From IMG/VR virus record IMGVR_UViG_3300047481_001559, positions 1-37,954 of that record: a DNA stretch of 37,954 nucleotides. One strand, 5' to 3'. Source of the DNA: a virus. Positions 14,984 through 23,221 of the stretch are shown piece by piece. The stretch's first letter is position 1. Every line of letters begins with the position of its first letter. A program made the position numbers and the translations under genes. Below the pieces are notes generated by a model that did not search any database, was not told the DNA's origin, and was given only the letters and a program-made list of their open reading frames with translations.

Positions 14984-15247
14984 TCAGGTTTCCGGATTTA
15001 CCATTACGGGGAAGTTGTAGCCAGGCAGCATGTTACCTGGAGCATACATCATTGGAGCCATCGAACCCATTGCGTGATACGGATTGACGGTCGGAGTCTG
15101 CATATCAATCTGTGAGGATTGAATTTCAGGATCGATGCCAGCCCCGGCTTCAGTTGCTTGCATAATTGCCATCATGTTGGCAGCTTCTGCCATTTGTTTC
15201 CTGGACTCCGATTTTTTAACAGCCTTTTTAGCTTTAGATTTGTCCAT
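14984..15247 (-). CDS. Small Met/Pro-rich protein upstream of capsid
   Basis: 87 aa. Lys/Ser-rich start ('MDKSKAKKAVKKSESRKQMA') then Met/Pro/Tyr-rich tail ('PYHAMGSMAPMMYAPGNMLP'). No family recognised. Start overlaps the previous stop by one base (TAATG). Position between scaffold and capsid suggests a head-assembly or capsid accessory role. Confidence 0.65.
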   Translation of the reverse strand: MDKSKAKKAVKKSESRKQMAEAANMMAIMQATEAGAGIDPEIQSSQIDMQTPTVNPYHAMGSMAPMMYAPGNMLPGYNFPVMVNPET

Positions 15248-15684
15248 TAGCGGCGACCTTTTTTCTGAGGCATCGGAGGTTGAATGCCCATCGGCAGCTG
15301 TCCGGTCATGGGCATAAATTTAGAAAAGATCCGCTGTTCATTAGCAATGATCGCGTCTTGTGTATATTCAGCCGAATCAATAAATTGCGCCGCCATAAGC
15401 CCGTTTCTAGGCAATGGGGACCCAGGAAGATTTAATTTTAAATAAGCCGCATCCAGATCACTGGGCATCCGTGGTTCAACAGCGTTTGGACTTCCGACTT
15501 TAGGTGCGGCGTCACGAGTCCTGATGGGTGCGTACTCATCAACCAAACCAGCTTGCAATTGATCCATTAAATTACCGGCACCAAAACTAAAAAGGAATGG
15601 AGAACCAATTGCGCCACCAGCAGTGCCGATTCTCTCCAGAAATTTTTCAGCTCTTTTACCAGCGCTCTCCTTTTTAGGGTCCAT
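15247..15684 (-). CDS. Hypothetical head-region protein (145 aa)
   Basis: 145 aa: 'ESAGKRAEKFLERIGTAGGA', a short hydrophobic segment 'IGSPFLFSFGAGNL', then Pro-rich tail ending 'QPPMPQKKGRR'. No family recognised. It follows a terminator-like hairpin (15693-15724) after the scaffold gene and precedes the 87-aa gene with overlap. The basic C-terminus is similar in composition to the next gene's start. Confidence 0.65.
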   Translation of the reverse strand: MDPKKESAGKRAEKFLERIGTAGGAIGSPFLFSFGAGNLMDQLQAGLVDEYAPIRTRDAAPKVGSPNAVEPRMPSDLDAAYLKLNLPGSPLPRNGLMAAQFIDSAEYTQDAIIANEQRIFSKFMPMTGQLPMGIQPPMPQKKGRR

Positions 15685-15692
15685 AAATATTA

Positions 15693-15724
15693 CAAATAAA
15701 AGGGGGGCAGCCGTTACTACCCCC
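15693..15724 (-). terminator. Terminator after the scaffold gene
   Basis: Minus strand GGGGG, 12-nt loop, CCCCC(C), then CTTTTATTTG-type tract. It lies 57 nt after the scaffold stop (15781). The long loop and interrupted T-tract make it a moderate terminator, possibly allowing read-through to the next genes. Confidence 0.6.
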
Positions 15725-15780
15725 TTATTTTACATTTACTTATTTTTCCGATAAATGACGTTTATTCGGAATACTGATAA

Positions 15781-16794
15781 TCACTCCATCACCAGAAGCT
15801 TTTGACGGAAGACTTCTGGATTGGACTGAGCAGCATTCAGATAACGCCAAGCATTTGAAGGATCCCGATCAGCCAGAGAGCCGAAGCTATTCCAGAAATC
15901 CATGGGATTACCTTGCGCTTGAGGTTGAGGAGGAACAGGCATTTCAGGACGCTGAGGAGCGACCGGACGCTGGTACTGTTGACCAACCGCTTGACCTTGC
16001 TGCGCAGGCGCATAACCAATCTCCGAATCAGGGATCGGATAAGGACCGTTCTCACCAAAGAACTCACAGGTGTAGTCAGCGAGGACATCTGGATCAGTCA
16101 GGATGGTCTCATAAGCACGATGCTCATTCGAAAGTTCCTGAAGGAGGTTTACGGATTCGATAAGTTGCTGATTGGTTTGAATCAGCGCATCTTCAAGCTG
16201 GCAGGAATAAGTGTTGAGGATGGCGGGAACGTCCGCGCCAAAATAATTAATAACCTCAAGACTTTGCGGGCTTACTCCGTTTGCCAGAAGCTGTTCCTGG
16301 CTGATTTCCTGTGAAGGTTGGGAATAACCGTTGGAGTAGGCCTGGTTGTTGCTGGTCCCAGGCATAGAGGTCGGCATCCCCGCGTTGTTGTACTGGGGAG
16401 CCTGTTGGGAAGCGTAACTGGCCGGGTTTACCGGTTGAGTCACTGCCGACTGTTGACCCTGGAAGGGGAATTGGACGGGCGAACTCAGGAGCCCCACCAC
16501 CCGATTGAACGCCTCCTTGTAAGGATTCTCCGCCTGAGGTGCCGCTTGTGGGACTGCCTGGGGTGCTTGGGGGTAAAACGCTGTAGGGGCTGATGGGTAG
16601 CTGGGGACCCCCATCTGGGCCTGGGTTTGCGGGGCGGGGGCCACCATCTGCTGGTAAGGCGCCACCCATTGAGAGTTGGTCGCCACCGCCGGAGCTTGGG
16701 CCGCCGTTTGCGTCATTGGAGCCGCGTAGCTGGTCGGCTGGGTCGGGGATACTTGGGGTGCCGATTGGGTCGGCATTGCGGTATCGGCCTGCAT
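15781..16794 (-). CDS. Capsid scaffold protein, 5' part overprinted on portal gene
   Basis: 337 aa, Gln/Ala/Pro-rich N-terminal half ('VPQAAPQAENPYKEAFNRVV' near residues 80-100), acidic helical C-terminal half ('ALIQTNQQLIESVNLLQELS'). Composition, helix-rich C-terminus and position between portal and capsid fit a scaffold. The ATG at 16794 has a GAGGT Shine-Dalgarno with 5-nt spacer inside the portal gene. The first 179 codons overlap the portal frame. The C-terminal end 'PEVFRQKLLVME' is likely the capsid-binding helix. Confidence 0.75.
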   Translation of the reverse strand: MQADTAMPTQSAPQVSPTQPTSYAAPMTQTAAQAPAVATNSQWVAPYQQMVAPAPQTQAQMGVPSYPSAPTAFYPQAPQAVPQAAPQAENPYKEAFNRVVGLLSSPVQFPFQGQQSAVTQPVNPASYASQQAPQYNNAGMPTSMPGTSNNQAYSNGYSQPSQEISQEQLLANGVSPQSLEVINYFGADVPAILNTYSCQLEDALIQTNQQLIESVNLLQELSNEHRAYETILTDPDVLADYTCEFFGENGPYPIPDSEIGYAPAQQGQAVGQQYQRPVAPQRPEMPVPPQPQAQGNPMDFWNSFGSLADRDPSNAWRYLNAAQSNPEVFRQKLLVME

Positions 16795-18529
16795 AGGTTA
16801 CCTCTTTTTGTAGGCTTTCGAGAGTTCGGTAAAGGAAGGGGGTAAGATCAAGTCTTGGATCCGCAGCCATCGGTAAATTCGGTTGCTGCGGATGTGGTGT
16901 CCGCATTTCTAAATTGACAAGGTCAATAAATGCGGAGTAGGCCCTCTGTACTTCCCCCACCATCCGGAATGGGAACCCCGAGAGCATGCCCGCGATTTCG
17001 TCATCCGTTTTTGAAGGGAACAAATACTTCAGTGCTTCAATGCTATCAACCCCTAACTCTTGTAAGTTCCTGGTAAAGATAGACTGGTTTAATTTATCGG
17101 ACGGAGTATCTTCGTAAACAGGTCCCATCCAGCGCCAAGCTACCGTTCGATCACCATCTGGAGCTAAACCAAGAACTCCATCTGGGATTTCTTTTGTTTC
17201 TAACGCTGTATCAATAGCTTTTTGAAGTTTCTTTTCGTAAGTTGATTTTTGTTTTTCATATTTTAAAACAGCGGCCTCATCATCCGGATTTTCTGGGGGA
17301 GCGGGATATTTAATTCCAGAGGCATAAGCCAATGATTTTCGGAAGATTTGTTCTTCCTGAAAAATCATTAATTCGAAGCATTTGCAAATCCCGTACGTAT
17401 AAAGTTGTAAGCACTTTTTCTTTGCAGTGGCGCTGACACGACCGTAAGCCGATTTAACTTCGGTAGCGGTAACGTTTGTAATACTCAAGTCATCAATACC
17501 ACCTAATGCCAACCGAATCTCGCTCCGCAGCTGCTCTGCATAACGTGCCTGATCAGTGCTAACAGCGTTCGGCGTGATAAAACCGACACGATCAGTTGGC
17601 TCCAGGTTGGCAATAACTCGAGGAACCCTCATGCCGCTTCCAGGTTTACCGATGTAACCAGGAGGTTGGCGATTTACGTTATCTTGCTTGTATGTTGAAC
17701 TGGATAAGAAAAATTCAGATTGGAATCCAGATTGACTGGAAATGCTGGGTCGTTGGGCAACATCTGTATCCCCACTTTCAACGATGTCTTGCTTGGGCCT
17801 TGACGAAAGAAGAGTGGGATTACCAAAGAAAGACAGGTTTGCGCGAATATTCTTAACCATCTCATCGTGTGCGATGATTTGGTTTGACATCCAATCGAAC
17901 TCACCGGCACCATCGGTGCCAAAAGCATCTGGGTTGTTAAATACCTCAACACAAGGGATAAATTCCATTGTGTTGACAACAGTTTTCTTGTCAAATACGC
18001 CAAACTCCATGGTTGGCATATCAAATGTAATTTCTTGCTCGCTGTGAAACTCCTCAATCTCGGTAGCGGTAATACGAAGCCGCATGTAGCGCTTATCCGT
18101 ATTTAAACCAACACCCTGGAAACCACGAGTGGAGCGAACTTTGTATGGGTAGATGATGATAACTTCTTCCAGTTCCCCATCCGGCGAATAATAAGTGCGA
18201 TACGAATCTTTATCGAACCAGTACAGGCGATATGTTTTCTTGGTTGGACGAATATAAAACAGGCCCTTCCCGTAACACAGGAAACGATCCCAAATCGAAT
18301 CCAGCCGAGCATCTAATTTATTAAATTTGATTACTTGCTGAACAAAATCAAACCGTTGAGTCCCGAGGTTGTCCTGTTCTGGGTAAAATTCAACGCCTTG
18401 TCGTATGCCAAACATACGCATCTGCCCAAGATGCGCGTTGACTAGCATCGTGTCTGCGGGACCGCTACCATCGCGAGTTATGACTGCCTTAAGAATGTCG
18501 TCAAGGGCAGTTTTATTTCCGTCGCTCAT
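16256..18529 (-). CDS. Portal protein with Gly/Pro-rich C-terminal extension
   Basis: 757 aa. The folded part covers about residues 1-580: 'LDSIWDRFLCYGKGLFYIRP', 'YRLYWFDKDSYRTYYSPDG', a central 'WMSNQIIAHDEMVKNIRANL' and helical wing/stem with 'EQLRSEIRLALGGIDDLSIT'. This fits portals of podovirus-like cyanophages. Residues 579-757 are low-complexity Gly/Pro/Ser ('GGPSSGGGDQLSMGGALPAD'), encoded where the scaffold gene is read in another frame. Stop at 16256. Forms the dodecameric DNA channel. The extension could be a natural read of the overprinted frame or a barrel-like tail. Confidence 0.85.
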   Translation of the reverse strand: MSDGNKTALDDILKAVITRDGSGPADTMLVNAHLGQMRMFGIRQGVEFYPEQDNLGTQRFDFVQQVIKFNKLDARLDSIWDRFLCYGKGLFYIRPTKKTYRLYWFDKDSYRTYYSPDGELEEVIIIYPYKVRSTRGFQGVGLNTDKRYMRLRITATEIEEFHSEQEITFDMPTMEFGVFDKKTVVNTMEFIPCVEVFNNPDAFGTDGAGEFDWMSNQIIAHDEMVKNIRANLSFFGNPTLLSSRPKQDIVESGDTDVAQRPSISSQSGFQSEFFLSSSTYKQDNVNRQPPGYIGKPGSGMRVPRVIANLEPTDRVGFITPNAVSTDQARYAEQLRSEIRLALGGIDDLSITNVTATEVKSAYGRVSATAKKKCLQLYTYGICKCFELMIFQEEQIFRKSLAYASGIKYPAPPENPDDEAAVLKYEKQKSTYEKKLQKAIDTALETKEIPDGVLGLAPDGDRTVAWRWMGPVYEDTPSDKLNQSIFTRNLQELGVDSIEALKYLFPSKTDDEIAGMLSGFPFRMVGEVQRAYSAFIDLVNLEMRTPHPQQPNLPMAADPRLDLTPFLYRTLESLQKEVTYAGRYRNADPIGTPSIPDPADQLRGSNDANGGPSSGGGDQLSMGGALPADGGPRPANPGPDGGPQLPISPYSVLPPSTPGSPTSGTSGGESLQGGVQSGGGAPEFARPIPLPGSTVGSDSTGKPGQLRFPTGSPVQQRGDADLYAWDQQQPGLLQRLFPTFTGNQPGTASGKRSKPAKS

Positions 18530-18542
18530 GGGTTGTTAGGAA

Positions 18543-18725
18543 TTACTCGTCAATATCGTAGCCAACAGCAATGCGTTTTAGTGTAATCACGTCATCCTCA
18601 ACCTCGAGTTCAAATCGCTCATTAGGTTGAAGCGCCATATCGTGACAAAGCTCATCAGGAAGGGGGATGACGGCAGAACCGTAAACATCCTGTTCAAGCT
18701 CAACGTTGTAGTAGCTGGTGGACAT
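18543..18725 (-). CDS. AbrB/SpoVT-like small protein
   Basis: 60 aa. 'GSAVIPLPDELCHDMALQPN' then 'ERFELEVEDDVITLKRI' follows the swapped-hairpin AbrB/MazE DNA-binding fold. It stands alone between terminase and portal genes (13-nt gap to portal). Such proteins occur as antitoxins or small regulators; no partner toxin is seen. It could regulate late genes or bind DNA ends at packaging. Confidence 0.65.
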   Translation of the reverse strand: MSTSYYNVELEQDVYGSAVIPLPDELCHDMALQPNERFELEVEDDVITLKRIAVGYDIDE

Positions 18726-18777
18726 TGGGTGATTTTATAAGTCTAGGTCCAAAATACTTTATACCACGTAATCTGAC

Positions 18778-20301
18778 TTAGAACTCCAGTTGAAGCTTTC
18801 CTCTGGTCATTAAACCGTTGCAAAGCCAAACCAAAGAGTCAACGCAGTCATCGTGAGAGCTCACACCAAAATTCACGATTTCATCTTGCAGGTAACCAAA
18901 ACGCCTGTATTTATTGAAGATGATCTTCCGTTGCTCAAATAAGCCCATGATGCCACGGAATCTAGCCACCTTGTCACCACGGAATCCCTTGATTGCATGC
19001 CAATTCATGTTGTAAAGTCCGTGCTCCCCAAGGCAGATTCGTTTGAAGTCTGCCTCAAGCGAGGCCTGATACGCAACCGCTTCGGACCAGATGTCAATAT
19101 TACTACCAGTGGGGAAGTAACGATTGTTGTCTTTATGGACAACACCCCATTCCTCCATCATCTCCATTAATGCTTCAAGTTTTTCCAAGTTACCCATCAT
19201 TCGAATTCGTTTGCAATCGATGATGTGAATTCTGTCGCCAACACGACCACCCATCGTAAACACGGTATAGTCATTCTGCTCTCGAATACCTGCCGACAAG
19301 TCAACGCCAACACCCAAAGAATCAAATTGAGTAGCAATCGTACCTTTAACGATTAAATCGGGAGATAGTGATAGCTCGCTGGTTTGTACAATTTGATTCT
19401 GATACTGAAAACTAAATGCGATCGGCGCTTGCCTACGGCGATCCCTCAAATAATCTAAAGACCAAAGTGCAGGCCAATAGGATAGTTCTTCTCCCTGCTC
19501 GTCAATTGTGATGGCTGACTGAACAATTTGAATCCAATCATTTGACGGAATGAAAGTGGTGTTATGGATATCATCATGTCTAAATCTAGTACCAAGGCAA
19601 ATTGCTCGGCCACCTTCAAACATCGTAGGGACAATAACTGAATTCCAGTTATCTTCCATCGCGGCGCGAATGTCTCTGTTCTTGATGTCATCAGCAGATT
19701 TAATCGCGTCATCAATAATGCAAAGATGTGAACGCTTTGAGGTCACAGCGCCTTTCAAGCCTGCGCAACATACAGTAAATTCTTCCTCACCGGTAGATTT
19801 AATTCCTGCAAACTTCCAATCAATGCTCCAGTATTCGTTGGAGTTGATCCCCTTTGCAATTTTTACGGTTGGGAATACTTCTCCGTAAATTTTACTTTCT
19901 TCAATGATTCGCTTAATGGCTGCACTCTTTGGACGAGCAACGTCAACAGTGTAAGAGATGTACAGAATTTTAAGTGGTTTTTTGTGTAAAGCATGTATCC
20001 CAATTGCCCAGGCAGTGAATAAACCTAAAACCGTTGATTTGGCACTACCCCTCGGCGCCAAAATATCTACATTGGGCCCAGCGATGCCAATTAAACATTC
20101 GCTGTTTTCGTCAGTACAGAGATATTTATGCCACTCTTTGTGATGAGCTGCTGGGGGTTTATCGCCAACAACTTCACAGAAGTAACCAAAATCTGTTCTG
20201 GCCCTTTCAATATCTACTGTACTTGTCTGTTTTACGACACGCTTTTGCGCCGCAGCACGCGCCGTCCGCCGATATACAGAATAGATGCTAGTTGCTACCA
20301 T
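18778..20301 (-). CDS. terL: Terminase large subunit
   Basis: 507 aa. Walker A-like 'APRGSAKSTVLG' at residues 82-93, Walker B 'LCIIDDA' at 193-199 followed by the catalytic acid, and the 'GTRFRHDDIH' coupling motif near 237. The RNase H-like nuclease begins at 'VGVDLSAG' (about 331), continues with 'DRIHIIDCKRI', and ends with 'SHDDCVDSLVW' near the C-terminus. All motifs for DNA translocation and cutting are present. Usual length. Together with the upstream gene it forms the packaging motor. Confidence 0.95.
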   Translation of the reverse strand: MVATSIYSVYRRTARAAAQKRVVKQTSTVDIERARTDFGYFCEVVGDKPPAAHHKEWHKYLCTDENSECLIGIAGPNVDILAPRGSAKSTVLGLFTAWAIGIHALHKKPLKILYISYTVDVARPKSAAIKRIIEESKIYGEVFPTVKIAKGINSNEYWSIDWKFAGIKSTGEEEFTVCCAGLKGAVTSKRSHLCIIDDAIKSADDIKNRDIRAAMEDNWNSVIVPTMFEGGRAICLGTRFRHDDIHNTTFIPSNDWIQIVQSAITIDEQGEELSYWPALWSLDYLRDRRRQAPIAFSFQYQNQIVQTSELSLSPDLIVKGTIATQFDSLGVGVDLSAGIREQNDYTVFTMGGRVGDRIHIIDCKRIRMMGNLEKLEALMEMMEEWGVVHKDNNRYFPTGSNIDIWSEAVAYQASLEADFKRICLGEHGLYNMNWHAIKGFRGDKVARFRGIMGLFEQRKIIFNKYRRFGYLQDEIVNFGVSSHDDCVDSLVWLCNGLMTRGKLQLEF

Positions 20302-20325
20302 GCCCGTAGCTTAGCGCAATTAGCC

Positions 20326-20811
20326 TTACGATTCTTCTGATAGGATTTTGGTCCAAACTCCCATGGAGGCTTCCTGGAGCGGGCCCTCAATGGGATCATC
20401 ACGGAAGATAGAAATCATTTCACGTAAAGCTCGGTCAGCACCAGCAAGAATTAAACCCTGCTTATCTAATAAAACTTTTTCGTCATTAAGCTGTTTAATT
20501 GAGCCACGCAGTTCTTTTTGAAGCATGGCGATTCTAGACGTTCCCATATCTTGTTTCACCATGCCCATATCAATTGCATCTCGCAATTTAGCAATATCCT
20601 GCTGCATGGAATCAATTTCATCCTCCAGTAAAGCATTAAAATTACGCTTTTTAAACTCTTTCTTGGACCATTCATCGCACTGTACAATGCTACCTGTAAA
20701 CCCGAGAAACCGGGCATACAGGTACATTTGTATTGGAGAGCTGGTGCGTTTACAGAAGGCAAGAAAGGATTCGCGGTCTTTATCGGTTAAAACCTGAATC
20801 CATTCCGTCAT
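20326..20811 (-). CDS. terS: Putative terminase small subunit
   Basis: 161 aa, almost entirely helical. N-terminus 'LAFCKRTSSPIQMYLYARFL', then long coiled coil with 'DEIDSMQQDIAKLRDAIDMG' and 'MLQKELRGSIKQLNDEKVLL', ending acidic ('MGVWTKILSEES'). Lies 24 nt before terL and is the right size for a DNA maturase A/small terminase. No clear helix-turn-helix, so the family is inferred from context. It overlaps the end of the repetitive 610-aa gene by 4 nt (ATGA). Confidence 0.65.
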   Translation of the reverse strand: MTEWIQVLTDKDRESFLAFCKRTSSPIQMYLYARFLGFTGSIVQCDEWSKKEFKKRNFNALLEDEIDSMQQDIAKLRDAIDMGMVKQDMGTSRIAMLQKELRGSIKQLNDEKVLLDKQGLILAGADRALREMISIFRDDPIEGPLQEASMGVWTKILSEES

Positions 20812-22640
20812 ACTCGATACTGCCGTTGAGCTTGTTCGAAATCTCGATTCTCTTTATAGCGCCTAAACATCTCTTGTTGCAAGTCCGTAAGACGAGTCTC
20901 TTCACCGGATTTAGCAAGAGTCGCTCTCTGCTCTTGACCAGTCAGCCCAATTTGGCGTTCTTGACCAGCAAGAAGCTGAGCCTGTGTTGCTCTGGTTTGC
21001 TCACCAGTAGCTGCAATGCCTAGTCGTTCTTGTTCACCAGTAGTTGCAATTCCTAAACGTTGTTGTTCACCTGTTAACCCGATTTGGCGTTCTTGTCCAG
21101 CAAGTAACTGAGCCTGCGTTGCCCTGGCTTGCTCACCAGTAGTTGCGATTCCTAAACGCTCTTCAGACCCTCGAGTTTGGATTAACCCTGTTTCACCCGC
21201 GAACCGTTGTGCTTGTGTAAGCCTCTCTTGTTCACCAGTAGTTGCAATTCCTAAACGTTGTTGTTCACCTGTTAACCCGATTTGGCGTTCTTGTCCAGCA
21301 AGAAGCTGAGCTTGCGTTGCTCTGGCTTGTTCGCCGGTTGCCAAAATTCCTAAACGCTCTTCAGACCCTCGAGTTTGGATTAACCCTGTTTCACCCGCAA
21401 ACCGCTGTGCTTGTGTGAGCCTCTCTTGTTCACCAGTTGCAGCAATTCCTAACCTCTGTTGATAACCTGCTGTCTCAGTTGTTAAACGCTCTTCAGCCCC
21501 TCGAGTTTGGATTAACCCTGTTTCACCCGCGAATCTCTGTGCTTGCGTGAGCCGCTCTTGTTCCCCAGTTAATCCAATTTGACGCTCTTGACCAGCAAGG
21601 AGCTGAGCTTGCGTTGCTCTGGCTTGCTCACCAGTAGTTACGATTCCTAAACGTTGTTGTTCACCGGTTAATCCAATTTGACGCTCTTGGCCAGCAAGTA
21701 ACTGAGCCTGCGTTGCTCTGGCTTGCTCACCAGTTAATCCAATCTGTCGTTCCTGTCCGGAAAGTAACTGAGCCTGTGTTGCTCTGGCTTGTTCACCAGT
21801 AGTTGCGATTCCTAAACGCTCTTCAGCCCCTCGAGTTTGGATTAACCCTGTTTCACCCGCGAATCGTTGTGTTTGCGTGAGCCGCTCTTGTTCACCGGTT
21901 AATCCGATTTGGCGTTCTTGTCCGGAAAGTAACTGAGCTTGCGTTGCTCTGGCTTGTTCACCAGTTAATCCAATCTGTCGTTCTTGCCCAGAAAGCAACT
22001 GAGCCTGTGTTGCTCTGGCTTGTGTTCCAGTGGCGGCAATCCCTAGGCGCTCTTGCTCCCCTCTAGTTGCTGCCGTGAGCCGTTCTTGTGTACCAGTCAG
22101 GCCAATTTGACGTTCTTGGCCAGAAAGTAACTGAGCCTGCGTTGCTCTGGCTTGTTCACCAGTTAATCCAATCTGTCGTTCTTGCCCAGAAAGTAACTGA
22201 GCTTGAGTCGCCCGAGCTTGTGCTCCAGTTGCCGCAATTCCTAGGCGCTCTTGCTCCCCTCTAGCTGCTGCAGTAAGTCGTTCTTGTGTACCAGTTGTAG
22301 CAATACCTAAGCGCTGTTGATATCCAGTTACTTCTGCAGTTTTCCGTTCTTGATCTCCTTTAGCTGCTGCAACTGCACGCTCTTGCGTACCAACTGCAGC
22401 TGCAGTTAATCTCTGTTCAGCACCCTGCGCTTGATATCTTCGTACATCTTGACCCGCAAAAAACTCAGCGTTAGTACGATCAAGCTGTGCCCCAAGCTCC
22501 ATGTTGAGCCTTTGTTGAGCAGAACTAGTCTCGTTTAACGCAGCTTGCGATTGCAACGACTGAGTCGGTACAGGGGTTGGCGGCGCTGGAGGCGGCGGCG
22601 GCGGCGAATAAACAATAGTAGGTGGTGGTGGTGATCCCAT
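20808..22640 (-). CDS. Long undecad-repeat virion protein
   Basis: 610 aa. After a Pro-rich head ('SPPPPPPAPPTPVPTQSL') almost the whole protein is tandem 10-12-residue units such as 'GEQARATQAQLL', 'SGQERQIGLT', 'GEQERLTQAQRF', 'AGETGLIQTR' and 'GAEERLGIATT', giving a long right-handed (11-residue period) coiled coil. The C-terminus 'MFRRYKENRDFEQAQRQYRV' is non-repetitive. Gln/Glu/Arg/Thr-rich, no Cys. Similar Pro-head plus Gln-repeat proteins occur in some cyanophages. It sits between the terminase genes and likely internal proteins, so a rod-shaped virion component is inferred. Confidence 0.75.
   Translation of the reverse strand: MGSPPPPTIVYSPPPPPPAPPTPVPTQSLQSQAALNETSSAQQRLNMELGAQLDRTNAEFFAGQDVRRYQAQGAEQRLTAAAVGTQERAVAAAKGDQERKTAEVTGYQQRLGIATTGTQERLTAAARGEQERLGIAATGAQARATQAQLLSGQERQIGLTGEQARATQAQLLSGQERQIGLTGTQERLTAATRGEQERLGIAATGTQARATQAQLLSGQERQIGLTGEQARATQAQLLSGQERQIGLTGEQERLTQTQRFAGETGLIQTRGAEERLGIATTGEQARATQAQLLSGQERQIGLTGEQARATQAQLLAGQERQIGLTGEQQRLGIVTTGEQARATQAQLLAGQERQIGLTGEQERLTQAQRFAGETGLIQTRGAEERLTTETAGYQQRLGIAATGEQERLTQAQRFAGETGLIQTRGSEERLGILATGEQARATQAQLLAGQERQIGLTGEQQRLGIATTGEQERLTQAQRFAGETGLIQTRGSEERLGIATTGEQARATQAQLLAGQERQIGLTGEQQRLGIATTGEQERLGIAATGEQTRATQAQLLAGQERQIGLTGQEQRATLAKSGEETRLTDLQQEMFRRYKENRDFEQAQRQYRV
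20960..22320. repeat. Tandem coding repeats of the undecad-repeat gene
   Basis: About 1.3 kb in which 30-36-nt units are repeated with slight change; composite blocks such as those encoding 'QAQRFAGETGLIQTRG' recur five times and 'TQAQLLxGQERQIGLTG' about eleven times. Near-identical nucleotide copies point to ongoing unequal recombination, so copy number likely varies between relatives and may be collapsed in assembly. Boundaries are approximate. Confidence 0.85.
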
Positions 22641-22671
22641 GGGTCAACAATCTTTCTTAATTAAGCTTAAC

Positions 22672-23220
22672 TCAGCCGACCTGAATGAACTGCCCGGCAA
22701 AACGTCCACCATAGCGGTTGGCTGCATCTTGTTGGGCTGCAACTGCACGAGCACGGTCTGCTTCTCCAGCAGCAGCTGAAGTTGCCTGTGCTTGTTTAGA
22801 GGCCATGATGTTTTGAACGTTTGATGGCAGACCTTCCGCAAATGCCCTATATGCTTTACTCGCTGCCAAATTACGTTCCATCGTTTCCCGGCCTGCTTGG
22901 CTTAACAGAGGGTAAAGCTGATAAGCCTGCTTCAATTGCTGCTGTGCAGCAATATCACTCATTTGCTGGTATTTGTTTATTTCAAATGGATACCGGGCTT
23001 CTTCAAAAGCTTGAATTGCCCGTGCGGTGTTTAAGATATTTCCAATTGGATTATTGCTATCATACGTTGACGCCTGCACAGAAGGTTGCGTTAAATAACC
23101 ATTAAAATCTGGGGCTCCCGTTTTAAAGGCGGCTTTAAATAAGTCAATGTTTCGTTTACCGGTAGACGTATCCGTTCCGGTAAAAACACCAGTGTAATCC
23201 GGAAAGCTACCAAATGCCAT
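22672..23220 (-). CDS. Hypothetical virion/internal protein (182 aa)
   Basis: 182 aa. N-terminal 60 residues are aromatic and extended ('MAFGSFPDYTGVFTGTD'), the rest is helical and Ala/Gln-rich ('MSDIAAQQQLKQAYQLYPLL', 'MASKQAQATSAAAGEADRAR'), like internal virion proteins ejected with DNA. No family recognised. Lies 31 nt before the repeat protein gene and 1 nt after the 255-aa gene. Confidence 0.65.
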   Translation of the reverse strand: MAFGSFPDYTGVFTGTDTSTGKRNIDLFKAAFKTGAPDFNGYLTQPSVQASTYDSNNPIGNILNTARAIQAFEEARYPFEINKYQQMSDIAAQQQLKQAYQLYPLLSQAGRETMERNLAASKAYRAFAEGLPSNVQNIMASKQAQATSAAAGEADRARAVAAQQDAANRYGGRFAGQFIQVG

Positions 23221-23221
23221 A

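Noticed and set aside
16256-16794. Programmed frameshift joining portal to scaffold
   Set aside because: The scaffold has its own Shine-Dalgarno and ATG, and no slippery heptamer with a following structure was noticed at the junction.
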